Source: Burhinus oedicnemus
Taxonomy: Eukaryota; Chordata; Aves; Charadriiformes; Burhinidae
Length of the DNA: 64,000 nucleotides
Direction: 5' to 3'
Assembly: GCA_008921705.1 (NCBI GenBank)
Contig: VFFE01007039.1
Span: 1,149,605 to 1,213,604, forward strand
Shown here piece by piece: positions 23,136 through 35,465 of this stretch. The position numbers and the translations under genes were made by a program. The number at the start of each line of letters is the position of its first letter. Position 1 is the first letter of the stretch. The notes below the pieces were generated by a model. The model had not been told where the DNA came from, ran no database searches, and worked only from the letters and a program-made list of their open reading frames with translations.

Positions 23136-25479
23136 AGAGCCTCATTTGGAAGCTCGATCACAGGTGTTGCTATCTGTCCATCTTACGGGGGATATGTCTG
23201 TTTTCAAGGGGCCCTAGCTCAGCAGACACACGTTCCTTACCAGTGAAGTGATGCACAGTGCTATCAGCTCCCTTGATTTTCTGATTTCACTGAAATCGCA
23301 GGATTTCAGCAGGCATTTGGAAGTTAAGAGAAAACAAAATTAACACAAGAGCAGAAATACTGAGAGAAGGGCACAGTGATGCAGAAACTGGGGGAAGCAG
23401 TATTGATTTGGTAGTTCAGGGCAAAACTAATTGCTGGCAAAGGCAGATGGTGTGGCTTAGAGTGCATCTAGTGGATGGCAAAATCTTCTTGCTCAGTAAA
23501 TGTAAGAGAGCTGACAGTACTAATTCTTTTCTCACACACATTTGGTAAATGTAGTTTAAAGAAAAATGACTAATTATTATTTGGTTTTAACCTCAAAAAT
23601 GCTACAAAATTTACAATCTGACTTACAAATCTTAAGGGTCTGAGTCTGACTGAATCCTTTTGGGTTACCACTGTTGTTGATGAGTCCAGAACAAACAGTT
23701 TAGATTAAGTTCACCACTAGGCAGACAGCATAGTGGGCAAAGAACGTGACAAATTTCATAACACGAAAAAAAGAAAAAACTTTTTTTTTTTTTCCATCTG
23801 ATTCACCCCAATCTGGTGATGAAGACTTTCCAGCAAAATTTCACTTTTGGATTCAAAGATACTTAGTTTTGGCCTCAATCTAGTTAAATCCAGGTCCTGT
23901 TGCTATTTACAATGTTTTCAAGTGATAGTGTTTTTTAAAACATTGTCATTCCCCTTGCATTGGAATTTTATGGGCTGAAGCCCCGTGATCCCTCATGCAG
24001 CTGTCAAAACCTCCAACTTTCCCAGGACAACTGTTACAGTTTATTTAAGCGCTGTCAGTGCCAAAATCTGCAGCACTCTGGAAATCTGAGGGTAGCACAA
24101 GATAAACTGAAGCTGAGTGTCAGAAAAAAATGAAACAGGGAATATATTGCTCATTGACTGAGTTAATACAAAAATGAATTAGATAATAAAAACCTTCTTT
24201 GAAAAGAAGGAGCTGCCACCAGAAATTCTGTTTTTATTGCAAAACTCAGTACTGAAAGGCTGCAAAAAGTAGGCACTTTACCCCAGAACTGAGGGTTGGC
24301 TTCACATCACTGTGCAAATACAGCTTTTGCCATAGGACAGGCATGTTCTTTTACAGCTTAATAAACATGGCAGTCATCCAGCCACGTCCCCGGGATGCCA
24401 AACCTTTACCTTCCCCACTTAGCCCTCGCTGCCAGATACTTCCAGTGACTTCTACAGGGCAATTTGCCAGGACAGGAGAGCTACCAAGATCCGACCCTAA
24501 AGGACCCAGGTAAGACAAGCAAAAGATGGGTGGTTCTGAGAAAGATAAGAAAAACAGGACAAAGATCATAACAAAAGATTACAGATGCCTCTTGCCTTTT
24601 CTCCTTTGCAGGTGACTTGGTTGAGAAGAACCTGGTCCATCCTGGCAGCAGCAGGGGCACTGCGGAGGTCAGGGCTGGAAGGCAGCGATGGGATCAGACA
24701 GGAGCCATTATATCATTAGGCTTTTCCGACGCGTCTTTCTTTGTAGGAGATTTGTTGGCCTGCTGGGCTGTGTAGCCTTTCTGATACAAAATGTAGCATC
24801 CAAAGAAAACACACTGATCAGTCTTAAGGTAAACGCAGGGTTACAGATTTAGTTTTCAAAGTTTCCTTTCAATTTATTTTTAAAAAATTAAATTGGTACT
24901 ACCAAATTTAATGACAAGGCTACCCTGCTGAGTTTGGAGCCCAGAAAGCTATTGTCTCCCTGGTCTATGTATCCTAGACTGTGCTAATGTTTCCTATAAT
25001 GCGGCTAATAACCAACCATCAGCAATAAATGCCTTGTCATCTCATTGTCGCACACAGCAATAGCTGGAGCAGTGATACTGACAAATGAACCTTCGTAATC
25101 ACTTTAGATTTCTTTGTTACATTTCACAGTGTGAAGACTGCTTCTGCTCAGCACGTCACAAAAAAACAAACAAGAGCTATAGCTGTCTCTTCCATCAATC
25201 TCAGCTTATTTTTGTCAGCCCTCTGCCTGTACAGCCACAACCCCACCACCGCTTGACAGCGGATGGGGGAGCCGATGGTTTGGTGAAGAGGAGATGAATG
25301 GTGGTCAGAGCGAGTCGGGTGGACCTTTGCGCTCTCCCTTCTCCTTTGTAAACAATTTTTGCCTTGAGAGAGTAAGTGGGCAGGGGCAAAGTGAACTTTT
25401 CTTGTACTTTCCAAGGCTGCTTCACATAGAAAAAAAGAGAAAAGTGGGGAGGGGGGGGCTCTCATTAAAATCCAGTCGA
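23136..25479. other. Noncoding sequence with one enhancer-like stretch
   Basis: AT-rich unique DNA with a T13 run at 23781-23793. Around 24970-25090 the sequence is complex and TAA-rich (GCGGCTAATAACC, CAATAAATGCC) and may be part of a conserved element. A purine-rich stretch lies near 25420-25460, with eight G at 25451-25458. No gene is recognised. Confidence 0.5.
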
Positions 25480-25860
25480 GTCTGCCATTTTCCCTTTTAC
25501 CTTTTCAATCTTTTTATAGTTTCAAATCATTAACTATCAGCATGAAGCTCAAAGGTAGCGCTAGCCATCTATGAAACAGTGACACATTTGACAATAATGC
25601 TTTTGAAGAGCTTGTCACATCCTCTTCCCAAATCAGTCTCATTAATGCTCAGACTGTCTCTCTTTTCTCCCTGCTTCTTTTCTCCTGATTTCTCTCTAAT
25701 TAGCTTGTTTTTTTATGCTCCCTCGTTCCACAGTTTGAGCTTAAAAAAAAAAAAGAAAGAAAGAAAAAAGAAAGGAGGTGGATGTCATTTCCATGAACCC
25801 CAAGGCCAAGTTAATCAGCAGAATTAATGACTCTATTACCCATTAGACTTGGGGCTATGG
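25480..25860. promoter_or_regulatory. Candidate conserved noncoding element with homeodomain sites
   Basis: Several TAAT-core words lie close together: CATTAACTATC near 25528, TCATTAATGC near 25639, TCTAATTAGC at 25696-25705, and AGAATTAATGAC near 25820. Around 25570-25600 are GTGACA and TTTGACA words. A pyrimidine-rich centre and an A/GA tract interrupt it. Density and texture resemble developmental enhancers, but conservation is untested. Confidence 0.3.
25743..25775. repeat. A12 followed by (GAAA)n
   Basis: An A run passes into GAAA-type repeats, giving an all-purine tract of 33 bases opposite a pyrimidine-rich upstream region. Confidence 0.85.
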
Positions 25861-26097
25861 TGCTTATATGGTAGCACCCAGCATTCTCTGATCTCATGCT
25901 TCTTCACTTTGCTCTGACAAATGTAAACTTTTGCTCTCTCCTGCAAGCACGCTCCCTGATCCAGCCAGCCCACCACGCTGCCCTTCAGTCCCGGACACGA
26001 CGCTGCTTCCCCTCCATTAGCTCTGCAACAGAGAAGGTAGCAAAACTTACCATCTGAAACAAAGGAGGCGGGCAAAAATAAGGTGGTATTGCTTTTT

Positions 26098-26113
26098 CCT
26101 CTCTCTCTCTCTC
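26098..26113. repeat. (CT)n simple repeat
   Basis: A short CT dinucleotide run that ends in CTCGCG. Confidence 0.85.
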
Positions 26114-27600
26114 GCGTTGGTCTCCTAGCACTGTGCCTGAGCTGTGTCAGTCCTGCTACTGCAGTTCTCCATGCAGATGCCTGGGGGCCCTGACCTGGAA
26201 AAGTCACAGGCAGCTCTCAGCGCTTCAAATCCAGCATGAGGGCACAAGGCTTTGCAAAACAAGATGCCCACAGGATTCATCTCCTCCAAAGTGCTTTACC
26301 TTCCCATCTTCACAACCCACTCGTGCAACGGGCAAAACAAACAGGAGCAGAAAGACAAGCTTTAATGTTAGGAGCAACCAAAGGGAAAGTGCAACTGAGC
26401 CCAGACATGAGCTCCTGGTGCCCCTGTCATTGGAGGACATGCCCACGAGGATGGCAGGGAAGGGCTTGCACAGGCTGGGAGTCCCTCTGGCCAGGCAGTA
26501 GGTTCCCCGAAAGCCATTTGCAGGGTTTATTTTGAGAATCCTCTCTCAAGACCTCTCGCAGCGTGGTATGCCTGAGCCTTTCCGACCTGAGCTGCTCCTG
26601 TCCTCCCACATTGAAGGGTGTCAGTCCTGGCTCCTCCATCACTGGGGGTGGCAGAGCAGAGGCATCTGAGAGCCCTCAGCTTGGGTGGCAATGTTGCATT
26701 TCGAATCACTCCTCCCTCGCACCGGCCAGCGCGGCACCACTGTGTAGACAAGGCCAGGTCTCCAGCAGGGTCATCAGGGCAGCCAGCTCTCAGTCTGCTT
26801 TTCCCGGCTTTTGGGAGCACTTTCACCAGGAGACAAGGTAACAATGTTGTTTGCATCACTGGGGAGAGAACGTGCTCAGGTCCCGAGCGGATGGAGAGCT
26901 GCTCTTTTTGCATCATTGAGTTTTGCACAGAAAATTTTTTTTCTTCTCTCGTTCCAACTGCTTGATTCAGTTTCAGCAAAACTGCATTGCTACCCAGGCA
27001 AAACGCAGACAGCCCCTCTCCCCCACCCCCAGCTACCTCTGTTCAGGAAGCGGCATGCTTTTATGACAAAAAAGGGCTACGATAAAAAAGGACTTTGCTT
27101 GGCTTGAAGAATGAGAGGGGCTTAAATTGGCTTTCTGAGGATAACCTCACTTTCACACTCGTAACAAAACCAAAAAAAGCATGATCCCTAGGAATGATTC
27201 ACACACCTACTCTAGTCTGCAGCCAGGCAGCCTTAAAATCAGTGGCAGCTCTGCCTTGATCTCCCTAGGAGCAAACCGAATACTGGGAAGCGTCTCGTGT
27301 TGAAGCAGCGCAGCAGGACATCATCCACAGGACTCAAACCTCCCAGGTGGCACGGCAGCCATCCCGAAAATGTCTGTGTGCTTCTGAAAGCACCTCAGTC
27401 CTTCTAGCCCAGGTAATCCCTGTACTTCAGGGGAAACGGAAAATTGAGCTTTCCCTCACGCCCTTTGCACATCGAAGTGGTTCTGCCGGTAAAAACGCAG
27501 CCTCTGCGCTGAGGTCAAGAGCCTCTCTCCGCAGAAAGGTGCAGGATACCAAGCCCAAGCCACATAAGGTACAAGCTGCTTGCACAGCAAGTAGTAGGGA
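26114..27600. other. GC-richer noncoding block, no gene recognised
   Basis: GC is raised from about 26130 to 26830, giving overlapping open frames of 92-150 codons on both strands, the longest on minus (26979-26527). The many overlaps in different frames argue that composition, not selection, keeps them open. A minus-strand frame at 26446-26225 has a hydrophobic segment but no recognisable family. Single-exon coding content cannot be excluded. Confidence 0.45.
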
Positions 27601-30600
27601 CATCTTTAACTAACAGAAATAGAAATAAAAGGCAAAAGGCAAGTACTACATCCGGGAAAGACAGGTACCTTTTTTGTATATGCAGCCCCGTTAACTCCTT
27701 ACACAGCTTTTAACTCTCACGCACAGAGGCCTTGCTACAGCACTGATGCAAAACGGGTTCAGGCAAGACTGAACTCTGCCTTTTCTTTCTTTGCAGAGCA
27801 CAGCACTTAAAGAAAGGGGACAAAAATAGGAAGAAGCATCAAAGTGGCTGTGCAAGACTCCCTGCTCCTCCAGAGAGTGAAAAGGCTGGGAGCACCACCT
27901 CTTCCAACTCTGCTGCCTGCCGTGGACTAATTTTCAGTCTCTTACCCGAGTTTTTATGCTATAACTTCATTATGGTAACCCTGTTTCCAGCTCTGTCACT
28001 GCCCATTTCTCTCTCCCTGGGCACTCAGCAATGCTGCTTTCGGTGCCACAAACTCAGCCCTGCACCGCATCCTCTCCCCCTCAGGTATGAAGGTTTATGC
28101 TGCACCGTGCAGCCCAGGCACGCTGAAGAAGCTGCTTGCACAAGTGCTGAGCCAATGCCACACTGAGCCACAGTGTGCCAGCTCCTTTCTGTCAGCCAAA
28201 CAGAGCAGTCTGCAGGATTAAACCTTTGAATTGCAGCTGCAGCACTGAAAATGAACCAATTCGGGTGCAATTCTACTTTGCACATGCAAGCAAAGTCACC
28301 GCAAACACTGCTGTGAGCTTGATCAGCCACTGGTGCAAGTACTCTCCTCCTTCTCTCATAAACTGGGACTTTGCACATGCAGCCATGCCAGGTTCCACCA
28401 TGACAAGTTGAAAACATGATTGCAAAAAATACACAAGATGTGTCTAGACATTATGAATCCTCAATATCAACCACTCAGCCGCTCTCCTGCAACTCATCGC
28501 CATGGAATAACGACAAGCGACCAAACATGTTCTCCCCATCCCACTGCCTGTAGCTTTTCCCTTCTTTGGGAAGGCATTTCACACACTTCCCAGATGGCCC
28601 TCTTTCTTCTTCCAAGCGTGATCCTGCTCGACAGCCATCACCACTTTTATGTGGCTGCAGCCCTGCCACAGGAGGCTCTGGATATGATCTAAGGAAGGAG
28701 GTCAACACAGCTGGACCAGGATGCTGCAGGCAGACAGCTGCTCAAGAAGCAAGGCTATGGAAAATGTCAGCTCCTCCACATGAGATTTAACTGGCTGTTT
28801 CGGACACAGAAGTTATCAAACTCTGTAAAAATAGCTTGAATGCAGATAAAATGAATTCTAGAAAACTCAGTTCTTCTATTCCTTTCCTTTTACTTTTCCT
28901 GAAGATTTGTTGCATGTCCTTAAAGTCAGGCAGTTCTTCCTGAATGGCCCAATGCTCTGAAGCAAATGGGAGATGAAGCTAAAAATAGATGAAGAAATCA
29001 CAGACCTGTCCCATTTGGCACTTGTGACCGCTAGCAGCTGTGCTTCAGCAGCACTGCTGTCCTCATTACCAAAGTATCACCCAAGCCAGCTGTGGCAGTG
29101 ACGGTGGCAAAACATACCTGCTGCTATAGATGTGCACAGGGTGCCTCTTGAGCTGCAAACCCATCGGAGGTACTGCAGTCCCGGTGTCGTCTTCCAAGGC
29201 TCAGTCCCAGCTTCTTCATAGCTGGCATGAGAACCACAACCACTTTGCAGTCTTCCACATGTGGGCACTGTGAAGAATTTTCTTACATTGATTTCATAAT
29301 GCAGCAAAAACGCTGGCCTCAAATTTCCCTGCAAAACAGGGGCAAAAGTTACCTTTGAAAGTCCCTGGGGGAGAATAATAATCAGTGAAAAAATTAGGAT
29401 AAATCCATGAGTGAAAACTGAGAAGCAGCCTAGCCAGTGATTAGCATTAACACTTGCCCCACATGGAGACATTATTTTGCCACTGTATATTTCATGCACT
29501 GGTGTTTGAGGTTCACTGGACCAATGTGAGAGCAATCGCTCCCCTCACCCAAAACTAAACCGACCTGAGAGAACATCTTTGATTTTATTGCCTTGCTTTG
29601 AATGCCTGTTCAGAATTCAGTGCTTCTTTAGATATAGCTTTAATATGCACTTTTCTAAAGTGCTTTCAACAGTAAATATAGCAGACCAGGGATAAATTTG
29701 GCCCAACGCATTTAACCACATGAAATAGAGCTAAGGCACAGGGGACATCCTTGAGTTCCAACTCATCTGCCCCCCAAAATCCATAATAATAATATTTTTA
29801 TTTTAACACTCATACCTGAAGGCCTCTAGGTACTTTAAAAAAACGTATAGAGTAGTAAAAGCAATTTAGTCCCCAATACTTGCATATTTTAATTCATAGT
29901 ATATTATTACTCCTCTGCACACATATTGCTTTAGTCATCTACATTTTTATACTTTCTTTTTACTGTACAAGTGAGTTCTTAACTATATTTATGGACTGCT
30001 GTATTTTCCCTGTACACCTATACAGTACCTTATTATTTATTCATAATCTCCCATTTCCCTGTAAGTTATTGTTCACAATATATTTTTAAATTAATAATAA
30101 AGCTTAAACTCCGGATTTTGACTTTTTAAACTGAAGAGGACACTTCATGGGGCTAAGCAACGTTTGGTTGGGTGGTTTACACATAGGAGTGAAAACAAGA
30201 TTTGGTCTGAGAAGCCATCACTCCGGGTAGGAGGGAAACCATTAAGATTCACACCGCATCCTGCCTCTTTTGCACACAAACAATGAGCAGGCACAGGTAT
30301 CAGCCGACTCCACACTCATTGTGAGCAGGATGCATTTTGCTAGCACAGACATCTCATTAACAATCAAAATTCCTTGTAGCAGCAGATTAGCCAAGGCTTT
30401 AACGTCACGCTGTGCTGTTTCCCAAAGCACCTTCCTGGAAGCAAGGATGCCCTTGGCAAGTCCTTCCCAGGACCACTGCCCCCTCTGAAAGCACCAACAC
30501 AGGTAGGTCTGCATGGAGCCATTCAACTCAGGAGCACCATGGTGGTAATTATCTGCTTTGTAATCAACGGTGCTGGATGTTTAAAAACATTGCACTTCTG

Positions 30601-30660
30601 AGCCTCGTGTTTTTCCATGTCTTGTTCTCTTGAAGGGCTTTCCCAGAGAGGAACACAGAG
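27601..30660. other. Noncoding sequence, no gene recognised
   Basis: Mixed composition, becoming AT-rich from 29560. A short perfect hairpin lies at 28099-28113 (GCTGCAC, C, GTGCAGC). Minus-strand frames of 130 codons (28417-28025) and 152 codons (29535-29077) match no family I know. The word TTTGCACATGCA occurs near 28278 and again near 28371, within a few hundred bases, perhaps a local duplication remnant. Confidence 0.5.
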
Positions 30661-30665
30661 TATGG

Positions 30666-30844
30666 TTAATCTGAATTAACTGCTAAAAGGATTAGTTAAA
30701 AATGCATTAAATCTCTATGTACGTGTTCTCATTCAGAATTAACTTGGCCTTTATGAGACTTATTTTATTTTACCTTAATTCTGAACAAGAACACCTACAC
30801 AGGGATTTAATGCAGTTTAATAAATCCACTTTAAATTCAGATTG
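30666..30844. mobile_element. MITE-like inverted-repeat element
   Basis: A 179-base palindromic structure. The inner arms, 30704-30742 and 30775-30813, are reverse complements at 34 of 39 positions with no gap, and four of the five differences are transitions. The outer arms (30666-30703 and 30814-30843) also pair, with one several-base indel, and end in AATCTGAATT and AAATTCAGATT. About 32 bases separate the inner arms. It has no coding capacity. This is the form of a miniature inverted-repeat transposable element. Flanking GTT on both sides may be a 3-base target duplication, but this is weak. The family is not identified with certainty; similar TTAATTC-rich palindromes occur as old repeats in sauropsids. 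Confidence 0.65.
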
Positions 30845-33800
30845 TTTAGCTAGTTTGGATTTCTTTCCTTCCACATGCCTGTGTAGACCAACCCATGACT
30901 CAACATGTCTGATGGTTGGCTAGTGAAGGGTAGGAATCTGTACAATGTTGTACCTGTTTTCCTGGGTGATGGTGTCTGCTTCCTATTTTCACGTATGTAT
31001 ATGCACTCAGAGAGCCTGGCAAAGCATCTGCACTACCTTGCAACTTTGACACAGAAAACCTCTTGAAAGAAACTTGCTTCTGAGAACAGCCATGAAACTT
31101 TCCATCATAACCACAGAAAGATGCCCAATGATGGCCCTTAGGATGTCTATGTGGTTCTACCAGGGTTGACATAAGCACCTCCTCCAGGCAAAATTCAAAC
31201 GTCCCAACAGAAGAAGGCAGCTCTACTGTTGTTTGTAAATTCCTTCCTAAGGACTCATGGGGAGACACAAACACTATTTCTTATAACAGCTTTTATTCAC
31301 TGAGCTGTTACCACCAGCAGGACATGCCACAGGGTTGTTCCTATCTACTGGTTATTCTAGCACACCAAAAACAGGCCTCTCCCTGGAGTTACAGGAGATC
31401 AGTTAGTCCCACTGGCAATACTGAAATGCAGATCCTTTAACTTCTTAAGGGGAACTACCATGTTTCTCTGACTTTTCTGTTCCAGAAAGGAGGAGAAATG
31501 AGCCGTGAATACAAAACCTTACTGTCTTACAGCTTTCTCTCTTTCCCCATATATTCATACCAATATATCTAAGCCTTCTTCCTCTCTATTAGGTATGTTT
31601 CTCTTCAGAAGTCACATATTTCTCTGTTCATCTCCTAGGGGCAGCCAGAATATCACATGAAAGGGAGTTGTCATTTCTCCACTATTCCTTTGGGGTTCAC
31701 ATCATAATTCAAAAAGGCCCAGACAAGCCTGTAACTTGCAGAATTTGGCAAATTTTTCCTGCATGCTGTCTTTTCTAAAGACATTTAAAATAATATCCTC
31801 CATACCAGTAGACTCAATATATATAAGAAAAATATTTTTTTTGTTGCTGGGTTTGAGATAGAGGAAGAGAGGCCAGTAAGAATCAAGAATATGCTGCATT
31901 AGGTTAGAAACAAGTGACTTGTAGGCTGTGTCACTGCCCTCTCACAACATAGCTGCATGCTCTTAAGCTTCATGAGAAGAGGAAAGATGGCATTTCTCAC
32001 ATGACACATGTCCAGTCACTGTCATCTGAAAAAAAAAACTGGCTTATCATGAGCAGCTGGATAAGTGTCACCAGAGCTCTCTGTCAAAGGTGAGTAAGAT
32101 TCATAAGCTGAAGGGCTCGTTCTGGGTTTGATGCCATTCCCAAGCCACTGGATCAATGCCTTTCCCTCCTCTGTCTCTCCATACAGAGTCAGGCACCAGT
32201 TCCCCAATGTATTTACAGCACTGCTCTGTCCCTCTGCCTGCATCCATACTTGTCCCTTTGGCTTCACCATCTTGTTATTATCAAGCGCTATACCCTAGAG
32301 GACATCTTCAATGGATTATCTTTTCTCCGCTTTATGTACAGACCAGTTAAAAAAAATTCCCATCACTGTATTTTCAGATTTTCCTTCTTCCTGTTCAAAT
32401 AATCAAAGCACTTTTCCAGGCCTTTGCTACTCCCCTTCTCAAGGCCTACAGACTTACCTCTGCAAAGGGTATCCATCCTTTTTGGTAGCATCACCTTCTC
32501 CTCCTTTCAAGCACATTAATGCTGGTCTCCAGCTTCACGTGCCTCACACCTTCACCTATGCACTCTAGCCTCTTGCTTCATCTCCCACCAGTCATCTCCT
32601 CCATGTTGTCCCCAACATCAGCTTTTCTGGCTGCTTTTCAGCTTCTTGTGATGATATTTTAGCACGCTCATTAGTACAGGTCCTTACACAAACACCCTCT
32701 CTGCACCTGTTCACCAGGTTTATCCTTCTCATTCTGCTCCTCTTCACAGGGAGGTCCCATACAACTGTCCCCTTCGCGATGGCTGGGCAGCCAGCAGCCA
32801 GCTGCCATACAATTTACCGTGTTTTCACTGCAATTGCTTTCACAGCTTCAAATTACTTTGCCCCTCTTTGCCCTCCTTACCTTCTCTTAGGATACACAAC
32901 TATATATGTGTTTGTATAGCACCAACCAAGCACTGCTACTCCTGAGTCCCGGTTGTTCCTACTGAAATGCAAATGTTAAATGATAGCATCTTGGGACACT
33001 GGAAATACCCTGGATGCTAAGACAGTTGTTGCCTTTTCTCTCACACACACACGAACATTAGGTGGTCATGTAGAATGTAAGTGAGAGGCACTATCAAAGA
33101 TACAGTTAACAAACTGCCCTTTTGCTTATATCTTGTTGCAGTAAGAATATCTGTCATTCTCTTAGTGGTTTGCTGCTCGGAGGGTGATTTTAATTAAAAC
33201 GTAAAATGTCAAACATTAGTAAGAAGGAGGATAACCCTGTGGGGAGTGAGGATGAATCAAATTTATTAGTCACTGAGCAGCAGGCTGGTAGCCCTTCACT
33301 TGGAGAAATTTTAAAAGGCAGTTAATGCGAAATACAGAATCAGTCTAATCTCCCTCTATTCTAACTAACCTTCTGAAAAACACTATCACAAGTTTCCAAC
33401 AATTCCAGAAATTAAAGACAAATCTGCTACAGAGATTAAAACACCCTCATTTTGTGTGTACAGGACACACAAAAAGTAAGTCTCATTTATGGACTGTAAA
33501 GGAAAATGTCTCTCTTAGGGGTATTTCTCCCTGTTATCAAGAAACGGCTGTGTTTGCAGTGTATGCAGCGTGTAACAGGACTGTAAGACTCACTGGAATT
33601 TGGTAGCAAGCATGAAAAATCAACCCTTGGGACTATTTCTTAGGGAATCTTTTTGAAGAGCAGAAATGCCAGTCCGCACTTCTCAGGAGCAAGGATGACT
33701 ACAGACCCCTCAGAAAGGAGCAGAGAAGGTCAGGATTGCAGCGCATGCAAGCTCCACCTGTCCTCCCACTGGCACAATATTCTCTGCAGTTCTGCTTTAT

Positions 33801-33874
33801 GCTGTTGCTGAATCCACTGCATCGTTCTGTCTGTCTTCCTTACCATCCACAGACAAATAGCATCTTTGTTATTT
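30845..33874. other. Noncoding sequence with one enhancer-like stretch
   Basis: Unique AT-rich DNA with a short CA run at 33041-33052. Positions 33160-33360 (TTTTAATTAAAACG, CAAATTTATTAG, AGTTAATGCG) look like a possible conserved element. No exon, RNA gene or repeat family is recognised in the rest. Confidence 0.5.
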
Positions 33875-34125
33875 CATAGAATGGTTTGGATTGGAAGAGA
33901 CATTAAAGATGTCCAACCCCCCTGCCAATGACAGGGACACCTCCCACTATACCAGGTTACTCGAAGCCCCGTCCAGCCTGGTCTTGAACACCTCCAGGGG
34001 TGGGGCATCCTCAACTTCTCTGGGCAACCTGTTCCAGTGCCTCACCATCCTCCAAGTGAAAAATTTCTTCCTAACATCTAATTTCACAATGTTCCCTTTT
34101 AAAAAAACATTTCTGGTGTACTTTT
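33875..34125 (-). mobile_element. CR1 LINE, 5'-truncated 3' end (ORF2 C-terminus)
   Basis: The reverse complement matches the 3' end of an avian CR1 LINE. On the plus strand it begins CATAGAATGGTTTGGATTGG, the complement of the CR1 tail, and continues through the well-known AGGGACACCTCCCACTA and CTCTGGGCAACCTGTTCCAG words. Translated on minus, it gives the CR1 ORF2 C-terminal signature: [25 protein letters not shown] and RLDGA. A TAG stop at 33947-33949 interrupts the frame where I would expect Trp; after it, the frame stays open for 24 codons to the element's end. Only about 250 bases remain of an element that is several kilobases when complete. The boundary near 34125 is approximate. The copy is inactive and clearly younger than the one at 13352-14260. 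Confidence 0.95.
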
Positions 34126-34530
34126 TCACAGCTTCAAGCTAACAAACCTTCACTTTTTGTTTTCTTTTGTTTTCAAGTTTCCAAATTAATAGATTCAAAG
34201 GAAGAGCAGAACAACATCCCAGCTATCCCGTAGACATAATGCCTTCTGATACTCCCCATACAGATTACTGAAAAGCTTATGAGGACTTTGAGAGCCCTCT
34301 ACCTTACACATGCAGCTAAATGCAAAAGAGGAGCTGTGCGTGCGTGTGTCCAGCTGGGTTTTCAGCTCCTCTACAAATGGATGGTAGCATTTGCTCTGAG
34401 CACCTCTAGGCATGGCAGAAGCTGCAGATTTTGGTTGATAATCATGTCCCTGGGCTTATTTTCAGCCCCTGAACAATGTTGAGTCACAGGGCAAGGTACA
34501 AGAGCTCCTCCCTGGTCATTCAGGGTCCAC

Positions 34531-34635
34531 ACGCTCAGGCTATGCCCTCATGTTGGGCTGGTCCTTAGTTGCAAAACCTTCATGCTCAGGCTAGGCTGCC
34601 ATGTGCAAAGCAGGTCAGTCCTGTCCTTGAGAGGG
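34531..34635. repeat. Diverged tandem duplication, about 51-base period
   Basis: GCTCAGGCTA occurs at 34533 and again at 34584. Similar words follow in each unit: GC..T..CATGT after the start, then GTCCTT at the end. Identity outside these words is modest, so this may be an old two-copy tandem duplication or chance. Confidence 0.3.
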
Positions 34636-34865
34636 TATCAGCTGCTACAGGAGAAATCAAGGAAGTTATCTCAGAGAAATGAAATAGAGGATAATTTTCG
34701 CCCCATCACTTCATAATGTAGTGGGTTTTTATTTTTTTAAACTTATGATGGAGTGTAAATTCTGGTAAAGATTTTGAACAGCTTTTAGCTAAGTGTCCTG
34801 AAAATTAAACTGTTTCATTCAACTCAAAGTCTAATTCTATATGGCAGAAAAGACAGGCAGCATTT

Positions 34866-34879
34866 GGGGGGGGGGGGGG
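34866..34879. repeat. Poly-G run (G14)
   Basis: Fourteen consecutive G followed by a purine-rich stretch. Long G runs are prone to sequencing error, so the exact length is doubtful. Confidence 0.85.
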
Positions 34880-35450
34880 AGAAAAAAAGAATAGAGCAAC
34901 AATATAGAGCTTACAAATTACAACCAAGTGGAGCTGTCAATAAGATCTTGCTCACCATATTGTCACAGAATTTTCCTTCTGTGTCACGTTGGTCATTACT
35001 GTAACACTACATGAGAAATCACTCCATCTGTTAAAAAAGAAAAGAAAAGCAGCTGCTATCTTCCTGCAAAGATGGAATTAACAAACACCCAGTAACTGTA
35101 TTCCTTTCAACTTTTGCAGTCACAATTTTAGTCCCACTTTATTTGTGCCATGCAAGCCACCAAGCAGTTCTACTGCCATAGTAATAAGGTCCTCAAAAAG
35201 CTTATTAACCAACACAACAGACACTACCTATGGAAACTGCAATCAGACTGTGACAGTTCCTACACTGATGGTTTGGAGGGCTTCAGGGTTTCTCTGGTGG
35301 CAGGGGAAGGAAATGTTAACATTTTGAGGAGGGGTGCACTAATCCAGTGATTGCAGTAGAACAGGAGAAATCTTCATAGAGATTCAAGATTATTTTGCTG
35401 ACTTAGCTTGGCAGCTGAACCAGGTGAGTCCCATTACATCCAGACACAGG

Positions 35451-35465
35451 AAAAAAAAAAAAAAA
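35451..35465. repeat. Poly-A run (A15)
   Basis: Fifteen consecutive A. No SINE or retrocopy is visible upstream. Confidence 0.9.

Noticed and set aside
26527..26979. 150-codon minus frame
   Set aside because: It lies in a GC-rich block with overlapping frames on both strands and no recognisable similarity.
29077..29535. 152-codon minus frame with a hydrophobic segment
   Set aside because: No signal peptide followed by a known domain, and no splice-bounded exon pattern that I could recognise.
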